From NCBI RefSeq assembly GCF_965655635.1, contig NZ_CBFHHE010000013.1:1-64000 (forward strand): a stretch of DNA of 64,000 nucleotides, given 5' to 3'. The notes beneath the pieces are model-generated. The model was given only the letters and a program-made list of their open reading frames with translations. It was not told where the DNA came from and searched no databases. The DNA comes from Nereida sp965655635 (GTDB taxonomy: Bacteria > Pseudomonadota > Alphaproteobacteria > Rhodobacterales > Rhodobacteraceae). Shown here piece by piece: positions 40,307 through 49,855 of the stretch. The first letter of the stretch is position 1; each line of letters opens with the position of its first letter. A program made the position numbers and the translations under genes.

Positions 40307-40762
40307 TTAGGTGATCGCTTCCAGCTTTTCTTTACTGATGTCGCCGGGAACAATTGTCATTGGCACGGGAAGCGCACCTGCGTTTTTGGTCATTTGCGTG
40401 ACGATCGGGCCGGGGCCCTTTTTGTCTGTAGCCGCGCCCAATACCAAAATGCCGACTTCTGGATCATCCATAATCTGCTGTACGATCTCCTCGGACGGGC
40501 GGCCTTCACGGATCACCAATTCTGGCTCAATCGAAAGTTTGTCGCGCATCCATTTGGCATAGACCTCAAAATGCACTTCGATCCGCTCGCGGGCTTCGGC
40601 GCGCATAATGTCTGCAACACCGATCCAGTGGTTGAACTCTTCTGGTGGAATGACCGAGAGGATTTCTACGCCGCCACCAGTTTTGGACGCACGCATGGCC
40701 GCAAACCGCATCGCGTTGAGGCATTCGCGGCTGTCGTCCAAGACAACTAGGAACTTACGCAT
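40307..40762 (-). CDS. Universal stress protein (UspA family)
   Basis: This 151-residue single-domain UspA protein has the N-terminal FLVVLDDSRECLNAMRFAA and the C-terminal LVLGAATDKKGPGPIVTQM, a G-x2-G-x9-G(S/T)-like ATP-binding pattern. It is probably a cytoplasmic stress-associated nucleotide-binding protein. A strong GAGGGAGGGG site precedes the ATG. It stands alone between nfu and the TIGR03643 gene. Confidence 0.88.
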   Translation of the reverse strand: MRKFLVVLDDSRECLNAMRFAAMRASKTGGGVEILSVIPPEEFNHWIGVADIMRAEARERIEVHFEVYAKWMRDKLSIEPELVIREGRPSEEIVQQIMDDPEVGILVLGAATDKKGPGPIVTQMTKNAGALPVPMTIVPGDISKEKLEAIT

Positions 40763-40839
40763 AATCTTTCCCCTCCCTCGGGATGCTAACCGATGCGATC
40801 ATGACCGCAGTGCACGGCGCTGGCAATCGAAAGATGTGA

Positions 40840-41058
40840 CTATTTGTAATGCGCGCGCCTATCACCAAAGGTGCGCACCCTTTTTCGCCACGTGCGGTAG
40901 CTTGACGTTTTGAGGTTTGAGCGCATCAAGGCTTTGACCTCTTTGTCCTTCAGACCGTATTCGCGTTCAATATCGGCGAATGCAGTGTGATCGGAGAGGG
41001 CCATTTCAATGATGGCGCTGATGTCGGCTTCAGAAATGTCTGTCATGCAGCCAGACAT
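40840..41058 (-). CDS. TIGR03643 (DUF2805) family small protein
   Basis: This 72-residue cytoplasmic protein matches the TIGR03643/DUF2805 family by DISAIIEMALSDHTAFADIE and VKALMRSNLKTSSYRTWRKR followed by VR. The family has a helix-turn-helix-like look and a basic C-terminus, but no known function. ATG 41046 (MTDISEAD) is an equally possible start. It lies 37 bases past the convergent-side end of trpS on the same strand. Confidence 0.82.
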   Translation of the reverse strand: MSGCMTDISEADISAIIEMALSDHTAFADIEREYGLKDKEVKALMRSNLKTSSYRTWRKRVRTFGDRRAHYK

Positions 41059-41095
41059 AACGCGCCTGTTCCATGTGCCAAGGGTATGGCGTGCG

Positions 41096-42115
41096 TTAGC
41101 GGACCATCCCTACAATTTCGAGTGTTTTTGCAAGAATTGGCGCTGCGATCTCGCGGCCCCGTTCCGCACCACGAGCCAGAATGCGGTCGATCTCGGCTTG
41201 GTCTTCCATCAAGCGTGACATTTCAGTCCCGATGGGGGCAAGTTTTTCAACAGCCAGATCAGCCAGCACAGGCTTGAACGTGCCAAATTGAGAGCCAGCA
41301 TGCTGGTCCAGCACTTGCTGTGGGGTGATTTCGGCAAAAGCGGCGTAGATGTTCACAAGATTGCGCGCATCTAGGCGCTCGTCCAACCCATCAAGCGCTT
41401 CGGGAAGCGGTTCGGGATCTGTTTTGGCTTTGCGGATCTTTTTGGCAATCGCGTCGGCGGTGTCTGTCATATTGATCCGGCTCAGATCAGACGGATCAGA
41501 CTTTGACATTTTCTTGGTGCCATCGCGCAATGACATCACACGGGTGGCCGCGCCTTCAATCACCGGTTCGGTGATTGGGAAAAAGTCGACGCCGTAGTCG
41601 TGGTTAAACTTGGCGGCAATGTCGCGTGTCAGTTCAAGGTGTTGTTTTTGATCTTCGCCCACGGGCACATGTGTGGCGTGATAAACCAAAATATCTGCGG
41701 CCATCAGGGCAGGGTAGGCAAACAACCCAAGCGAGGCTTGTTCTGCGTTTTTGCCCGCTTTGTCTTTCCACTGGGTCATGCGCCCCATCCAGCCCATGCG
41801 CGCCACGCAGTTGAAAATCCACCCCAGTTGCGCGTGCTCGGGGACTTGGGATTGGTTGAACAAAACAGATTTCTCGGGATCGATGCCACTGGCGATGAAG
41901 CCTGCGCAAAGTTCGCGTGTGTTATGAGCAAGATCTTTAGGGTCTTGGGCCACAGTGATCGCGTGCAGATCGACCATGCAGTAAATCGTTTCGTGGGTGC
42001 CGGCGTTTTGCATGTCCACAAAGCGTTTCATCGCGCCAAGGTAGTTGCCAAGGGTCAACCCACCAGATGGCTGGATGCCGGAAAAGACGCGTGGGGTGAA
42101 CTGTGACGTGCTCAT
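41096..42115 (-). CDS. trpS: Tryptophanyl-tRNA synthetase
   Basis: This 339-residue class I aminoacyl-tRNA synthetase charges tRNA-Trp. The HIGH-equivalent is in FSGIQPSGGLTLGNYLGAM and the KMSKS loop in KKMSKSDPSD. Residues YPALMAADILVYHATHVPVG are the conserved active-site region. The start at 42115 (MSTSQFTPRVFSGIQ) matches the usual N-terminus; further upstream in-frame ATGs (42124, 42223) would add unrelated residues. It is divergent from the rhomboid-like gene. Confidence 0.96.
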   Translation of the reverse strand: MSTSQFTPRVFSGIQPSGGLTLGNYLGAMKRFVDMQNAGTHETIYCMVDLHAITVAQDPKDLAHNTRELCAGFIASGIDPEKSVLFNQSQVPEHAQLGWIFNCVARMGWMGRMTQWKDKAGKNAEQASLGLFAYPALMAADILVYHATHVPVGEDQKQHLELTRDIAAKFNHDYGVDFFPITEPVIEGAATRVMSLRDGTKKMSKSDPSDLSRINMTDTADAIAKKIRKAKTDPEPLPEALDGLDERLDARNLVNIYAAFAEITPQQVLDQHAGSQFGTFKPVLADLAVEKLAPIGTEMSRLMEDQAEIDRILARGAERGREIAAPILAKTLEIVGMVR

Positions 42116-42190
42116 GACTGACATTCCATCTGGTGCAAAACTGTCGCAGCGATTACCTATGAGACAGCAATCCGTCAAGGAGCCGACAAG

Positions 42191-42868
42191 ATGAACCAAC
42201 AACCCGTTGTCCACCCTCTGCACCCCGTTGTGCTTTTGCTTAGTGCGGGATTTGTGATCCCCGAGTTGATGTTTGCGCTTGGGGGGACTGGTTTTGTAGG
42301 TGGCCCCGAGGCGTCAGGTTGGCGGCTGGCTGCGATCCAAGACTACGGCTTTTACGGTCAGATCATAGATGATGGTATTGAGCGGGGAATTTGGACGCTG
42401 GACCGATTGAAGCGGTTTCTGACCTACCCCTTCGTGCACCTTTCCATGACGCAGGCCCTTTTTGCGGGGGTGTTCGTGTTGGCGCTTGGCAAATCTGTGT
42501 CCGATGCGTTTGGCGGTGTTGCGGCGTTTTTGGTGTTCTTCGTCTCGTCCATCGTGGGTGCTTTGGCTTTTGGGTTGGCATTTGACGATCCGTCGCCGCT
42601 GGTGGGGGGCTATCCCGGTGCGTACGGTCTTATTGGCGCGTTCACGTATTTGTTGGCCGCACAGCTCGCGGCGCGCGGCGAACCGCAAGTGCGCGCGTTC
42701 ATGTTGATAGGTTTCTTGCTGGGCATTCAGTTGCTTTTTGCTTTGTTGTTCGGATCTAATAGCACCTGGATCGCCGACGCAGTCGGCTTTGCGGCAGGCT
42801 TTTTGCTCAGTGGAATTGTTCGTCCCGGTGGCTGGGCTGGAATTGTGGCGCGCATTCGCCGCAACTGA
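42191..42868 (+). CDS. Rhomboid-like membrane protein lacking the catalytic dyad
   Basis: This 225-residue protein has six or so transmembrane helices laid out like a rhomboid: an N-terminal helix, the L1-like region with FLTYPFVHLSMTQALFAGVF, then a GYPGAYGLIGAF helix and WIADAVGFAAGFLLSG at the end. In active rhomboids the fourth helix has G-x-S-x and the sixth has a catalytic His before GG. Here the serine position reads GYPGAYG and the His position is D-A-V-G, so both catalytic residues appear absent. It is probably a pseudoprotease with a binding or trafficking role. It is convergent with murJ, with one base between the ends. Confidence 0.75.
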   Translation: MNQQPVVHPLHPVVLLLSAGFVIPELMFALGGTGFVGGPEASGWRLAAIQDYGFYGQIIDDGIERGIWTLDRLKRFLTYPFVHLSMTQALFAGVFVLALGKSVSDAFGGVAAFLVFFVSSIVGALAFGLAFDDPSPLVGGYPGAYGLIGAFTYLLAAQLAARGEPQVRAFMLIGFLLGIQLLFALLFGSNSTWIADAVGFAAGFLLSGIVRPGGWAGIVARIRRN

Positions 42869-42869
42869 T

Positions 42870-44408
42870 TTATCTGCGCAGCGCCTGTCGGAAATCCTGC
42901 ATTTTGAAGGCGCCTAAAATCTGCCCTGCAACGCCGTACACGACCATTCCTGTGGCACAAAGCGCAAGCAGCCCAAGTCCGCGCCACGGGCTGTTATAAA
43001 GGAGCGGTGTTAGCATGCTTGCAACGCCCCATAGGCTGGCTCCCATGATGCCTGAGGCCGCCATGATCCGCGGCAGGCGTGTTTTGAAGCGGGCGTCAAA
43101 ATGGGCCGCATCGCCCATGGGTTTGGTCTTAATCCATAGCAGTGCCGCCATGCCCCATCCCGCCAGAGACGTGCCCCACGCGGCGGCTGTAAACCCGATA
43201 AGCGGCGAAAGCCCCACCGCCACCACGGCATTGATGACCAGTGAAACCAGCGCAAAATAGAACGGTCGCTTTGTGTCGTGGCGGGCAAAGAAAAGCGGCT
43301 GCAGCGTTTTTTGAAGCACAAACGCAGGAAGCCCAAGTCCGTAGATTGCCACAGCCCACGCGGTTGCTTGGGCATCAGTGAAAGCAAAGGCGCCGCGTTG
43401 AAAGAGCACACTGATCAGCGGCAGTGGAATGACGATAAGTGCGACTGATGCGGGAACTGTCAGCGCAAGGCTTAGTTCTGTTGCGCGGTTGAACGCATCA
43501 CGGCCACCAATGGTATCATTGGCCTCAAGTTTGCGGCTGAGGTCCGGCAAAAGCACTACACCGATGGCAATGGCAACAACGCCGAGGGGCAGCTGATAAA
43601 GGCGGTCTGCGTAATTTAGCCACGCGATTGCGCCGTCAAATTGGCTGGCAATCTGCCGCCCGATCAAAAGGTTGATCTGCACTACACCGCCAGCAAGCAT
43701 CGCGGGCCCCATGACCAGCATTAGCCGCTTTAGTTCAGGCGTCATGCGCGGTCTTGCGGGTGTTATCTTAAAGCCAGCTCGTGCAGCGGCGCTCCAGACC
43801 AAAGCGAATTGTGCGATGCCCGCAATGGGCACGGCCCACCCCAATGTAAGCCCCATGTCCCAGCCCATCTGATAGGCCAACATCAGCGCTGCGATGAAAA
43901 CAACGTTCAGCAACGCAGGTGCTGCGGCTGCCGCTACAAAACGGCCTGTTGCGTTAAGCACCCCTGACAAAAGGGCGGCCAACGAAATGAAGATGATGTA
44001 GGCAAAAGCAATACGCCCAAAGCTTACCGCAAGATCAAAGCGGGCGTCGCCTGCAAACCCCGCGGCCATGGCGTAAACAAGCGCGGGCATTGCAAACAGG
44101 GCCACCACGGTCAGTCCGGTCAATACCGCGGCCAGCCCCGTGAACGCATCACGGGCGAAAGGCAGGGCGCCGTCATTCGCTTCGAGTTTTTTGGAAAACA
44201 TGGGCACGAATGCCATGTTAAACGCCCCTTCGGCAAAGAAACGGCGGAACATGTTAGGCAGTGAAAATGCTATTAAGAATGCTTCGGCCACAGGGCCCGC
44301 ACCCAGAAAAGCTGCGATGGTGATGTCGCGCACAAACCCCAAAATGCGGCTGAGCAACGTCCACCCCCCCACGGTGAGCATGCCTGAGATGAGACGGATG
44401 CGTTTCAT
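42870..44408 (-). CDS. murJ: Lipid II flippase MurJ
   Basis: This 512-residue inner-membrane MATE-like protein has about 14 transmembrane helices. It starts MKRIRLISGMLTVGGWTLLSRILGF and continues RDITIAAFLGAGPVAEAF and LPNMFRRFFAEGAFNMAFVP, the MviN/MurJ signature. It moves lipid-linked peptidoglycan precursor across the membrane. Its ATG overlaps the glnD stop by four bases, a glnD-murJ arrangement common in alphaproteobacteria. Confidence 0.95.
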   Translation of the reverse strand: MKRIRLISGMLTVGGWTLLSRILGFVRDITIAAFLGAGPVAEAFLIAFSLPNMFRRFFAEGAFNMAFVPMFSKKLEANDGALPFARDAFTGLAAVLTGLTVVALFAMPALVYAMAAGFAGDARFDLAVSFGRIAFAYIIFISLAALLSGVLNATGRFVAAAAAPALLNVVFIAALMLAYQMGWDMGLTLGWAVPIAGIAQFALVWSAAARAGFKITPARPRMTPELKRLMLVMGPAMLAGGVVQINLLIGRQIASQFDGAIAWLNYADRLYQLPLGVVAIAIGVVLLPDLSRKLEANDTIGGRDAFNRATELSLALTVPASVALIVIPLPLISVLFQRGAFAFTDAQATAWAVAIYGLGLPAFVLQKTLQPLFFARHDTKRPFYFALVSLVINAVVAVGLSPLIGFTAAAWGTSLAGWGMAALLWIKTKPMGDAAHFDARFKTRLPRIMAASGIMGASLWGVASMLTPLLYNSPWRGLGLLALCATGMVVYGVAGQILGAFKMQDFRQALRR

Positions 44409-47140
44409 GCCTCGGCTGCACGCTCCACGCCGCTCTCAATGGCGTCGCGCAAATTCCGTTCAAGACTTTTTTGTTTGCTCTCAGAGTAGAACTTAAGGCC
44501 GAACATATCTTTGACGTAGAAGGCATCCACGACCTGTTCGCCGTAGGTGGCGATGATCGCGCTGCCGATGTTGATGTTGGCGGCTGCCAGCGCGCGGGTC
44601 AGATCATGAAGTAGGCCCGGACGGTCACGGGTGTCGACCTCGATAATTGTATAAATGTCCGAGCCATCGTTGTCGAAAGTGATTGTTGTCGGCACGCGGA
44701 ATGCTTTTTCGCGTTTCTTGATTTTGTCTTTTGGCGCGAGCGCGTCGCGGGTGATGACCTCGCCACGCAGGGTTTTGCCTATCATCTGTTCAAGGCGGGG
44801 CAGGCGGCTGGCCTCAAAGGGGGCCTCATCGGCGTCTTGCACCCAAAAAGCGGCTGTCGCGTAGCCGTCTTTGGTGGTGAACGTCCGCGCGTCCACAATG
44901 TTTGCGCCCACCAAGGCCAATGCGCCTGAAATGCGGCTGAAAATGCCTGGGTGATCGGCCATGACACAAACCGCGCGGGTGGCGTCGCGGTCCTCATCCA
45001 TGGTCAGTTTGACGCGAATATCCGTGTCACCAATGCCGCGCAACAGATGCGCCACATCAACGTGAGCTGTCACATGCAAGCCTTGCCAATACGGAGGGTA
45101 GTGCCGGTTTGTCTCAACCCGAAGATCCTTTGTGCCCCAATCTGGAAGTGCCGCGCGCAACGCCTTTTTCGCCTCTGCACCGCGGGTTTCACGGTTCAGC
45201 GCCTCCATGCCGCCCTCAAGGGCGCGGCGGGTCTGGCGGTAAAGCGCGCGCAACAGCGAGGCTTTCCAGTTGTTCCATGTGTCTGGGCCCACGCCCCGAA
45301 TGTCACACACAGTGACAAGCAACAACAAATCCAGCCGCCCAACAGATTTCACCGTTTTGGCAAAGTCGCGCACTGTACGCGGATCAGCAATATCGCGTTT
45401 TTGTGCCGTGTCTGACATCAGCAAGTGGTAGCGCACCAGCCACTCGACGGTTTCACATTCTGATTTGCTCAGCCCCAAACGTGGGCAGACTTTTCGCGCG
45501 ATTTGTGCACCAAGGATTGAGTGGTCCTCGGGGCGTCCTTTGCCGATGTCGTGCAGCAATAGTGCTACGTAAAGTACCTTACGGTTGATGCCGCTTTGAA
45601 TGATGTCAGACGCCACGGGTAGGTCTTCAACCAGCTCACCTTTTTCAATGCGGTGTAGATGGCTGATCGTTTGGATGGTGTGCTCATCAACCGTGTAGCT
45701 GTGATACATATTGAATTGCATCATCGCGACGATCGGCTCAAACTCTGGAATGAACGCGGAAAGCACCCCAAGCTCGTTCATGCGCCGCAGCGAGCGTTCG
45801 GGATTGTCGTGTTTGAGAAGCAAGTCAAGAAAGATGCGCTTGGCCTCAGGGGTACTGCGCAAGTTATTATCGACCAGTGGAATGTTGGCTGCCAAAATCC
45901 GCATCGCGTTGGGATGGATCAAAGTGCCCGTGCGCAGTGCTTCTTCAAAGATACGCAGCATATTCACGGGCGTCTCAACGAATACCTCTGGGTCAGGCAC
46001 CGTGATGCGGTTTTGATCAATTGCAAAAGGCGCGCGCACCCGTGGTTTGCGTTTAAAGATACGCATCAACATGGGTTCAGATTTGAGGTGGTCGTTCTCA
46101 AGAGCCGTTAAGAATATGCGGGTTAGCTCACCAACAGAAGTGGCGTGACGGAAGTAGGCCTGCATGAAATGTTCAACGCCGCGACGCCCCGAATGGTCGG
46201 TGTAGCCCATGGCATCAGCCACCTCGACTTGCATATCAAACGTCAGCTGATCCACGGGGCGTGAAGCTACCAAATGCAGATGGCACCGCGTTGCCCATAA
46301 AAAGTCTTCTGCACGAAGGAAAGTCTCGAACTCGTCATCGGTGAAAACGCCAAGCTCAACAAGGTTGCCGGGGTCATCAACGCCGTGCAGGTATTTGTTC
46401 ATCCAAAAGAGCGATTGTAGATCGCGCAGACCGCCTTTGCCCTCTTTTACATTTGGCTCAACCATGTAGCGCTGTCCGCCTTGCTTGCGGTGCCGCTCGG
46501 CGCGTTCCTCAAGTTTGGCTTCAATGAACTCGGACGCCGTGGACTGAAACAGGTCAGTCCAAAGTTGGTCGCGTAATTCATCGCCCAACGTCTGATCACC
46601 GCAGATATAGCGTTGCTCAACAAGCGAGGTACGGATGGTGAAATCTTCGCGGCCAAGTCTGATGCAGTCCGCAATGGTCCGGCTGGCTTGGCCAACTTTC
46701 AGACGCAAATCCCATAGCATGTAGAGCATGGATTCAATCGTGCTCTCGGCCCAAGCCGTGATTTTTGTGGGGGTTAGAAACAGCAAATCCACATCTGAAT
46801 GTGGTGCCATTTCTGCGCGGCCATAGCCACCCAGGGCAATAACGGCAAGGCGCTCACCTTTGGTGGGATTGGTATTGCGGTGCAGATACGTCTCGGCAAC
46901 CCAATGCACTGTGCGTACAAGTCCGTCCGTCAAAAATGCATAGGCCGATGTTGCGGGGCGCGCGTGGGTTGGTTCCGCCAGAAAGGCCTCTTTGATAACT
47001 GCGCGGCCCTTGGCATTTGCGTCTTTGAGATAGTCTACTGTTGCGGCACGAATGGCTTTTGCATCCGCACAGTCGTCAAGGATGCGGGTCAGATCGTCTT
47101 GGGCTGCTGCTTGATCGAAAACGACAAAGGCCGGTGCCAC
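44405..47140 (-). CDS. glnD: Bifunctional [protein-PII] uridylyltransferase / uridylyl-removing enzyme
   Basis: This protein of about 911 residues controls nitrogen status by uridylylating and deuridylylating PII. Order of domains: nucleotidyltransferase with GGYGRAEMAPHSDVDLLFL near residue 100, GlnD PII-UTase region, HD domain (LLLHDIGKGRPEDHS), and two C-terminal ACT domains (DHPGIFSRISGALALVGANI and RDRPGLLHDLTRALAAANI), which sense glutamine. The start is uncertain. No ATG is suitable, and GTG 47140 with GGAG six bases upstream is chosen because it begins after the preceding gene's stop (47178). The frame is open to 47314. Confidence 0.93.
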   Translation of the reverse strand: MAPAFVVFDQAAAQDDLTRILDDCADAKAIRAATVDYLKDANAKGRAVIKEAFLAEPTHARPATSAYAFLTDGLVRTVHWVAETYLHRNTNPTKGERLAVIALGGYGRAEMAPHSDVDLLFLTPTKITAWAESTIESMLYMLWDLRLKVGQASRTIADCIRLGREDFTIRTSLVEQRYICGDQTLGDELRDQLWTDLFQSTASEFIEAKLEERAERHRKQGGQRYMVEPNVKEGKGGLRDLQSLFWMNKYLHGVDDPGNLVELGVFTDDEFETFLRAEDFLWATRCHLHLVASRPVDQLTFDMQVEVADAMGYTDHSGRRGVEHFMQAYFRHATSVGELTRIFLTALENDHLKSEPMLMRIFKRKPRVRAPFAIDQNRITVPDPEVFVETPVNMLRIFEEALRTGTLIHPNAMRILAANIPLVDNNLRSTPEAKRIFLDLLLKHDNPERSLRRMNELGVLSAFIPEFEPIVAMMQFNMYHSYTVDEHTIQTISHLHRIEKGELVEDLPVASDIIQSGINRKVLYVALLLHDIGKGRPEDHSILGAQIARKVCPRLGLSKSECETVEWLVRYHLLMSDTAQKRDIADPRTVRDFAKTVKSVGRLDLLLLVTVCDIRGVGPDTWNNWKASLLRALYRQTRRALEGGMEALNRETRGAEAKKALRAALPDWGTKDLRVETNRHYPPYWQGLHVTAHVDVAHLLRGIGDTDIRVKLTMDEDRDATRAVCVMADHPGIFSRISGALALVGANIVDARTFTTKDGYATAAFWVQDADEAPFEASRLPRLEQMIGKTLRGEVITRDALAPKDKIKKREKAFRVPTTITFDNDGSDIYTIIEVDTRDRPGLLHDLTRALAAANINIGSAIIATYGEQVVDAFYVKDMFGLKFYSESKQKSLERNLRDAIESGVERAAEA

Positions 47141-47177
47141 AAGGGGCTCCGGACCTTCGTGTTCAAAATCGTCGGCG

Positions 47178-48368
47178 TCAGAAACCAGCGCCGCTGAAGT
47201 TTTTGGGAGCTGGGTCAAGGATTGCCACCTGATTGTTTTCAATTTTCGCGACAGCAAGGCCGCGCTCGTTTGTGCCGTCGGGCAGAAGGCGGAAGATGCC
47301 CTGGGTGCCGACAAATCCCGATTGGCGGGTAAGACTTGGTGAAGTCAGCGCGTCAGAGCGCCCTTGGGTCAAAAGTGCGCCGATTGCAGCAATGCCGTCA
47401 TAGGACAGACCTGCGATGGGGTGCGGGCGTTCGGAATATTCCGCTTGATAGCGGGCGGCAAAGTTGCGCTCAAGCGCCTGGTCGGGCAGTGTGAACACAC
47501 CACCCTGCAGGCCTGGCAGGGCAAGGGATTGCGGCTGTGAACTCCAACGTGTCAGTCCCATCAGCTGAATATCCATCCCAAGGCCACGCTCGGGCAGGGC
47601 TGTCATCAAGAACGGCAAGTCGGACTCAGGACCCGCCGTCACAAACAACGTATCGGCGCCGGTTTCCTTGACTGTCGCGCTGATGCGGCGGGCGGCGTTG
47701 TTGATGCCGTCTTGGCTGAACGGATAGCTTTCAACGCCCGTAATCGTGGCGCCATTGCGATTTGACGCACTGATGATGGCGTCTCGGCCAACTTGCCCAG
47801 CGAGTTCGTCTGCGTGGGCGATCAAGATATTGGTTTTGCCAATTTGACGGCCATAATTTACCAGACGGTTCGCTGTATTCTCAAATGTTGGCCCCAAAAT
47901 AAATAGGTTACCACCGGCGATTGATGCGTTGTTAGAGAAGGCCAAGACATTTGTGTTTGTGCCAGCGATGGCCACTGCCGCCGCGTTTGCAGCCTCTGCA
48001 TAGAGTGGCCCAAGGATAATTTTGGCACCATCATTTACGGCAGCGATCGCGGCGTTTGAGGCCTGCTGCGGGGTACCTGCCGTATCGTAAATGCGTAGGT
48101 CAATCTTGGCATTGGTCTGATCTGCGATGGCAAGACGCGCGGCGTTTTCAAGGTTGCGTGCCAAAAGTGCATCGCTTTCGCGACCTGACCCGTTTGGCAC
48201 CAATAGCGCGATCTGGACCGTTTTGTTTGGGTTCACGCTTTGCCCTGACAGGCCGCCCACAGAAGTTGCGTTGCAAGCGGCAAGGGCAAGCAGCGCGGCT
48301 GCCCCCACAAAGCGCAGTGCTGCGCGGCGCGGGTTGAAAGTGATACGATTGCGTGTACGCGTAACCAT
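47178..48368 (-). CDS. Penicillin-binding protein activator (LppC/LpoA-like lipoprotein)
   Basis: This 396-residue predicted outer-membrane lipoprotein has a basic N-terminus, a hydrophobic helix and the lipobox LALAACN (lipidated Cys about residue 32). The rest has a periplasmic type I binding-protein fold with VQIALLVPNGSGRESDALLA and GLSYDGIAAIGALL, as in the LppC family. In gammaproteobacteria LpoA activates PBP1a. In alphaproteobacteria the partner is not established. It is divergent from rsmI, an arrangement found in many proteobacteria. Confidence 0.88.
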   Translation of the reverse strand: MVTRTRNRITFNPRRAALRFVGAAALLALAACNATSVGGLSGQSVNPNKTVQIALLVPNGSGRESDALLARNLENAARLAIADQTNAKIDLRIYDTAGTPQQASNAAIAAVNDGAKIILGPLYAEAANAAAVAIAGTNTNVLAFSNNASIAGGNLFILGPTFENTANRLVNYGRQIGKTNILIAHADELAGQVGRDAIISASNRNGATITGVESYPFSQDGINNAARRISATVKETGADTLFVTAGPESDLPFLMTALPERGLGMDIQLMGLTRWSSQPQSLALPGLQGGVFTLPDQALERNFAARYQAEYSERPHPIAGLSYDGIAAIGALLTQGRSDALTSPSLTRQSGFVGTQGIFRLLPDGTNERGLAVAKIENNQVAILDPAPKNFSGAGF

Positions 48369-48450
48369 GGTAAACCAAAACTCCCTCGTGGTGGGCCAAC
48401 CTTCGGACCCTTGCTGCGTATCATAGATATATCACTAGGCGGGTCTAGGC

Positions 48451-49326
48451 ATGAATCATTCCCAAGTTCACCGTGTTGAGCGTTTGGCGGCGGGCCTTTA
48501 TTTTGTGGCTACTCCAATTGGTACGGCGCGTGATATTACTTTGCGGGCGCTTGATATACTGGCCTCTGCTGATGTGATTGCAGCGGAAGACACGCGAAAC
48601 ACACGTAAATTGATGGATATTCACGGGATCGCGCTCGGGGATCGCCAGCTTGTGTCTTATCATGATCATAACGGGGAAAAGGTACGCCCGAAATTGATTG
48701 CTGCGATTGAGGCGGGCAAATCTGTGGCCTATGCGTCTGATGCGGGAACGCCTTTGGTGGCTGATCCGGGTTATGGATTGATGCGTGGTGCGATTGAGGC
48801 GGATGTTTTGGTTACCTCTGCGCCTGGACCGTCTGCGGTGCTTGCGGCGCTTACGGTTGCAGGTTTGCCGAATGATCGTTTCACATTTGCTGGTTTTGTA
48901 CCGAATGCGAAGGGGGCGCGGCGCGCGTTCCTGTCGGGCATTGCGAAAAGTGATGGGACAATGATCGTTTTCGAAAGCCCCAAACGCATTAAGGCAATGT
49001 TAGATGATTTGAGCGATATCGTAGAACCAGAACGCCAGGTAGCTGTTGCAAGAGAGTTAACCAAAAGGTTCGAAGAGGTTTTGCGCGGGACTGTATCTGA
49101 GGTACAAGAGCTGGCAGAAGGGCGTACGTTCAAGGGTGAAATGGTGGTTATGCTAGACAAAGCGCCCGCCGGCTCGGCAACAGATGAAGATGTTGAGGCG
49201 GCTTTGAGGGATGCTTTGGCCGAACATTCGGTAAAAGACGCCGCAGCAATCGTTGCGGATATGTATGGCAGACCTAAGCGTGAGATTTACCAACAAGCGT
49301 TAGTTTTGCATAAGGCTGCGAACTGA
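48451..49326 (+). CDS. rsmI: 16S rRNA (cytidine(1402)-2'-O)-methyltransferase
   Basis: This 291-residue tetrapyrrole-methylase-fold enzyme methylates the ribose of C1402 in 16S rRNA using S-adenosylmethionine. It has the N-terminal GLYFVATPIGTARDITLRAL, AEDTRNTRKLMDIHGI, YASDAGTPLVADPGY and GPSAVLAALTVAGLPNDRF in the expected order. It is followed closely by yraN and gshB on the same strand, with lppC divergent, as in many alphaproteobacteria. Confidence 0.96.
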   Translation: MNHSQVHRVERLAAGLYFVATPIGTARDITLRALDILASADVIAAEDTRNTRKLMDIHGIALGDRQLVSYHDHNGEKVRPKLIAAIEAGKSVAYASDAGTPLVADPGYGLMRGAIEADVLVTSAPGPSAVLAALTVAGLPNDRFTFAGFVPNAKGARRAFLSGIAKSDGTMIVFESPKRIKAMLDDLSDIVEPERQVAVARELTKRFEEVLRGTVSEVQELAEGRTFKGEMVVMLDKAPAGSATDEDVEAALRDALAEHSVKDAAAIVADMYGRPKREIYQQALVLHKAAN

Positions 49327-49374
49327 GTGAAGCGAGTTTCTGTTATAGCGGTGTTAGAGAGTAAGGATTTTTAA

Positions 49375-49779
49375 ATGTCAGAACTGGTTATTGAACGTCC
49401 TACGGCTGTTACTGCCAAGCAGCGCAGGGGCCAAACATCTTACCACGCAGGTCTTGCCGCAGAAGAGACCGCCGCACGACATTATCGGCGCGCTGGCAAA
49501 ACGATATTGCAGCAAAGATATCGTGGCCGTGCAGGTGAAATCGATTTGGTTGTGCGCGACGCGGATGAGTTGGTTTTTGTCGAAGTTAAGAAAAGCAAAA
49601 CACACGCACAAGCAGCGCAGCGCCTCTCGCGCCGTCAAATGGACCGTATTTGTAGAGCCGCGCTGGAATATGTGGGCTCTGAGCCGACGGGTCTGTTGAC
49701 CCCAATGCGCCTTGCCGTGGCATTGGTGGATCAATACGGCGCAATCGATGTGATCGAAAATGCTTTTGGCGGGTATTGA
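49375..49779 (+). CDS. YraN/UPF0102 family nuclease-like protein
   Basis: This 134-residue protein of the UPF0102 (YraN) family has an endonuclease-like fold. The signature YRGRAGEIDLVVRDADELVFVEVK contains the E-x-D...E-x-K pattern of PD-(D/E)xK nucleases. Its function is unclear in most bacteria. AAGGA precedes the ATG. It sits between rsmI and gshB in one co-oriented group. Confidence 0.9.
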   Translation: MSELVIERPTAVTAKQRRGQTSYHAGLAAEETAARHYRRAGKTILQQRYRGRAGEIDLVVRDADELVFVEVKKSKTHAQAAQRLSRRQMDRICRAALEYVGSEPTGLLTPMRLAVALVDQYGAIDVIENAFGGY

Positions 49780-49855
49780 TCGGCTCCGTCCTTGTGCCCA
49801 TTGCCTTACCAGCATCTGTGCCCCATGTATGGCGCAGTGAGTAAAGGAACGCCCC

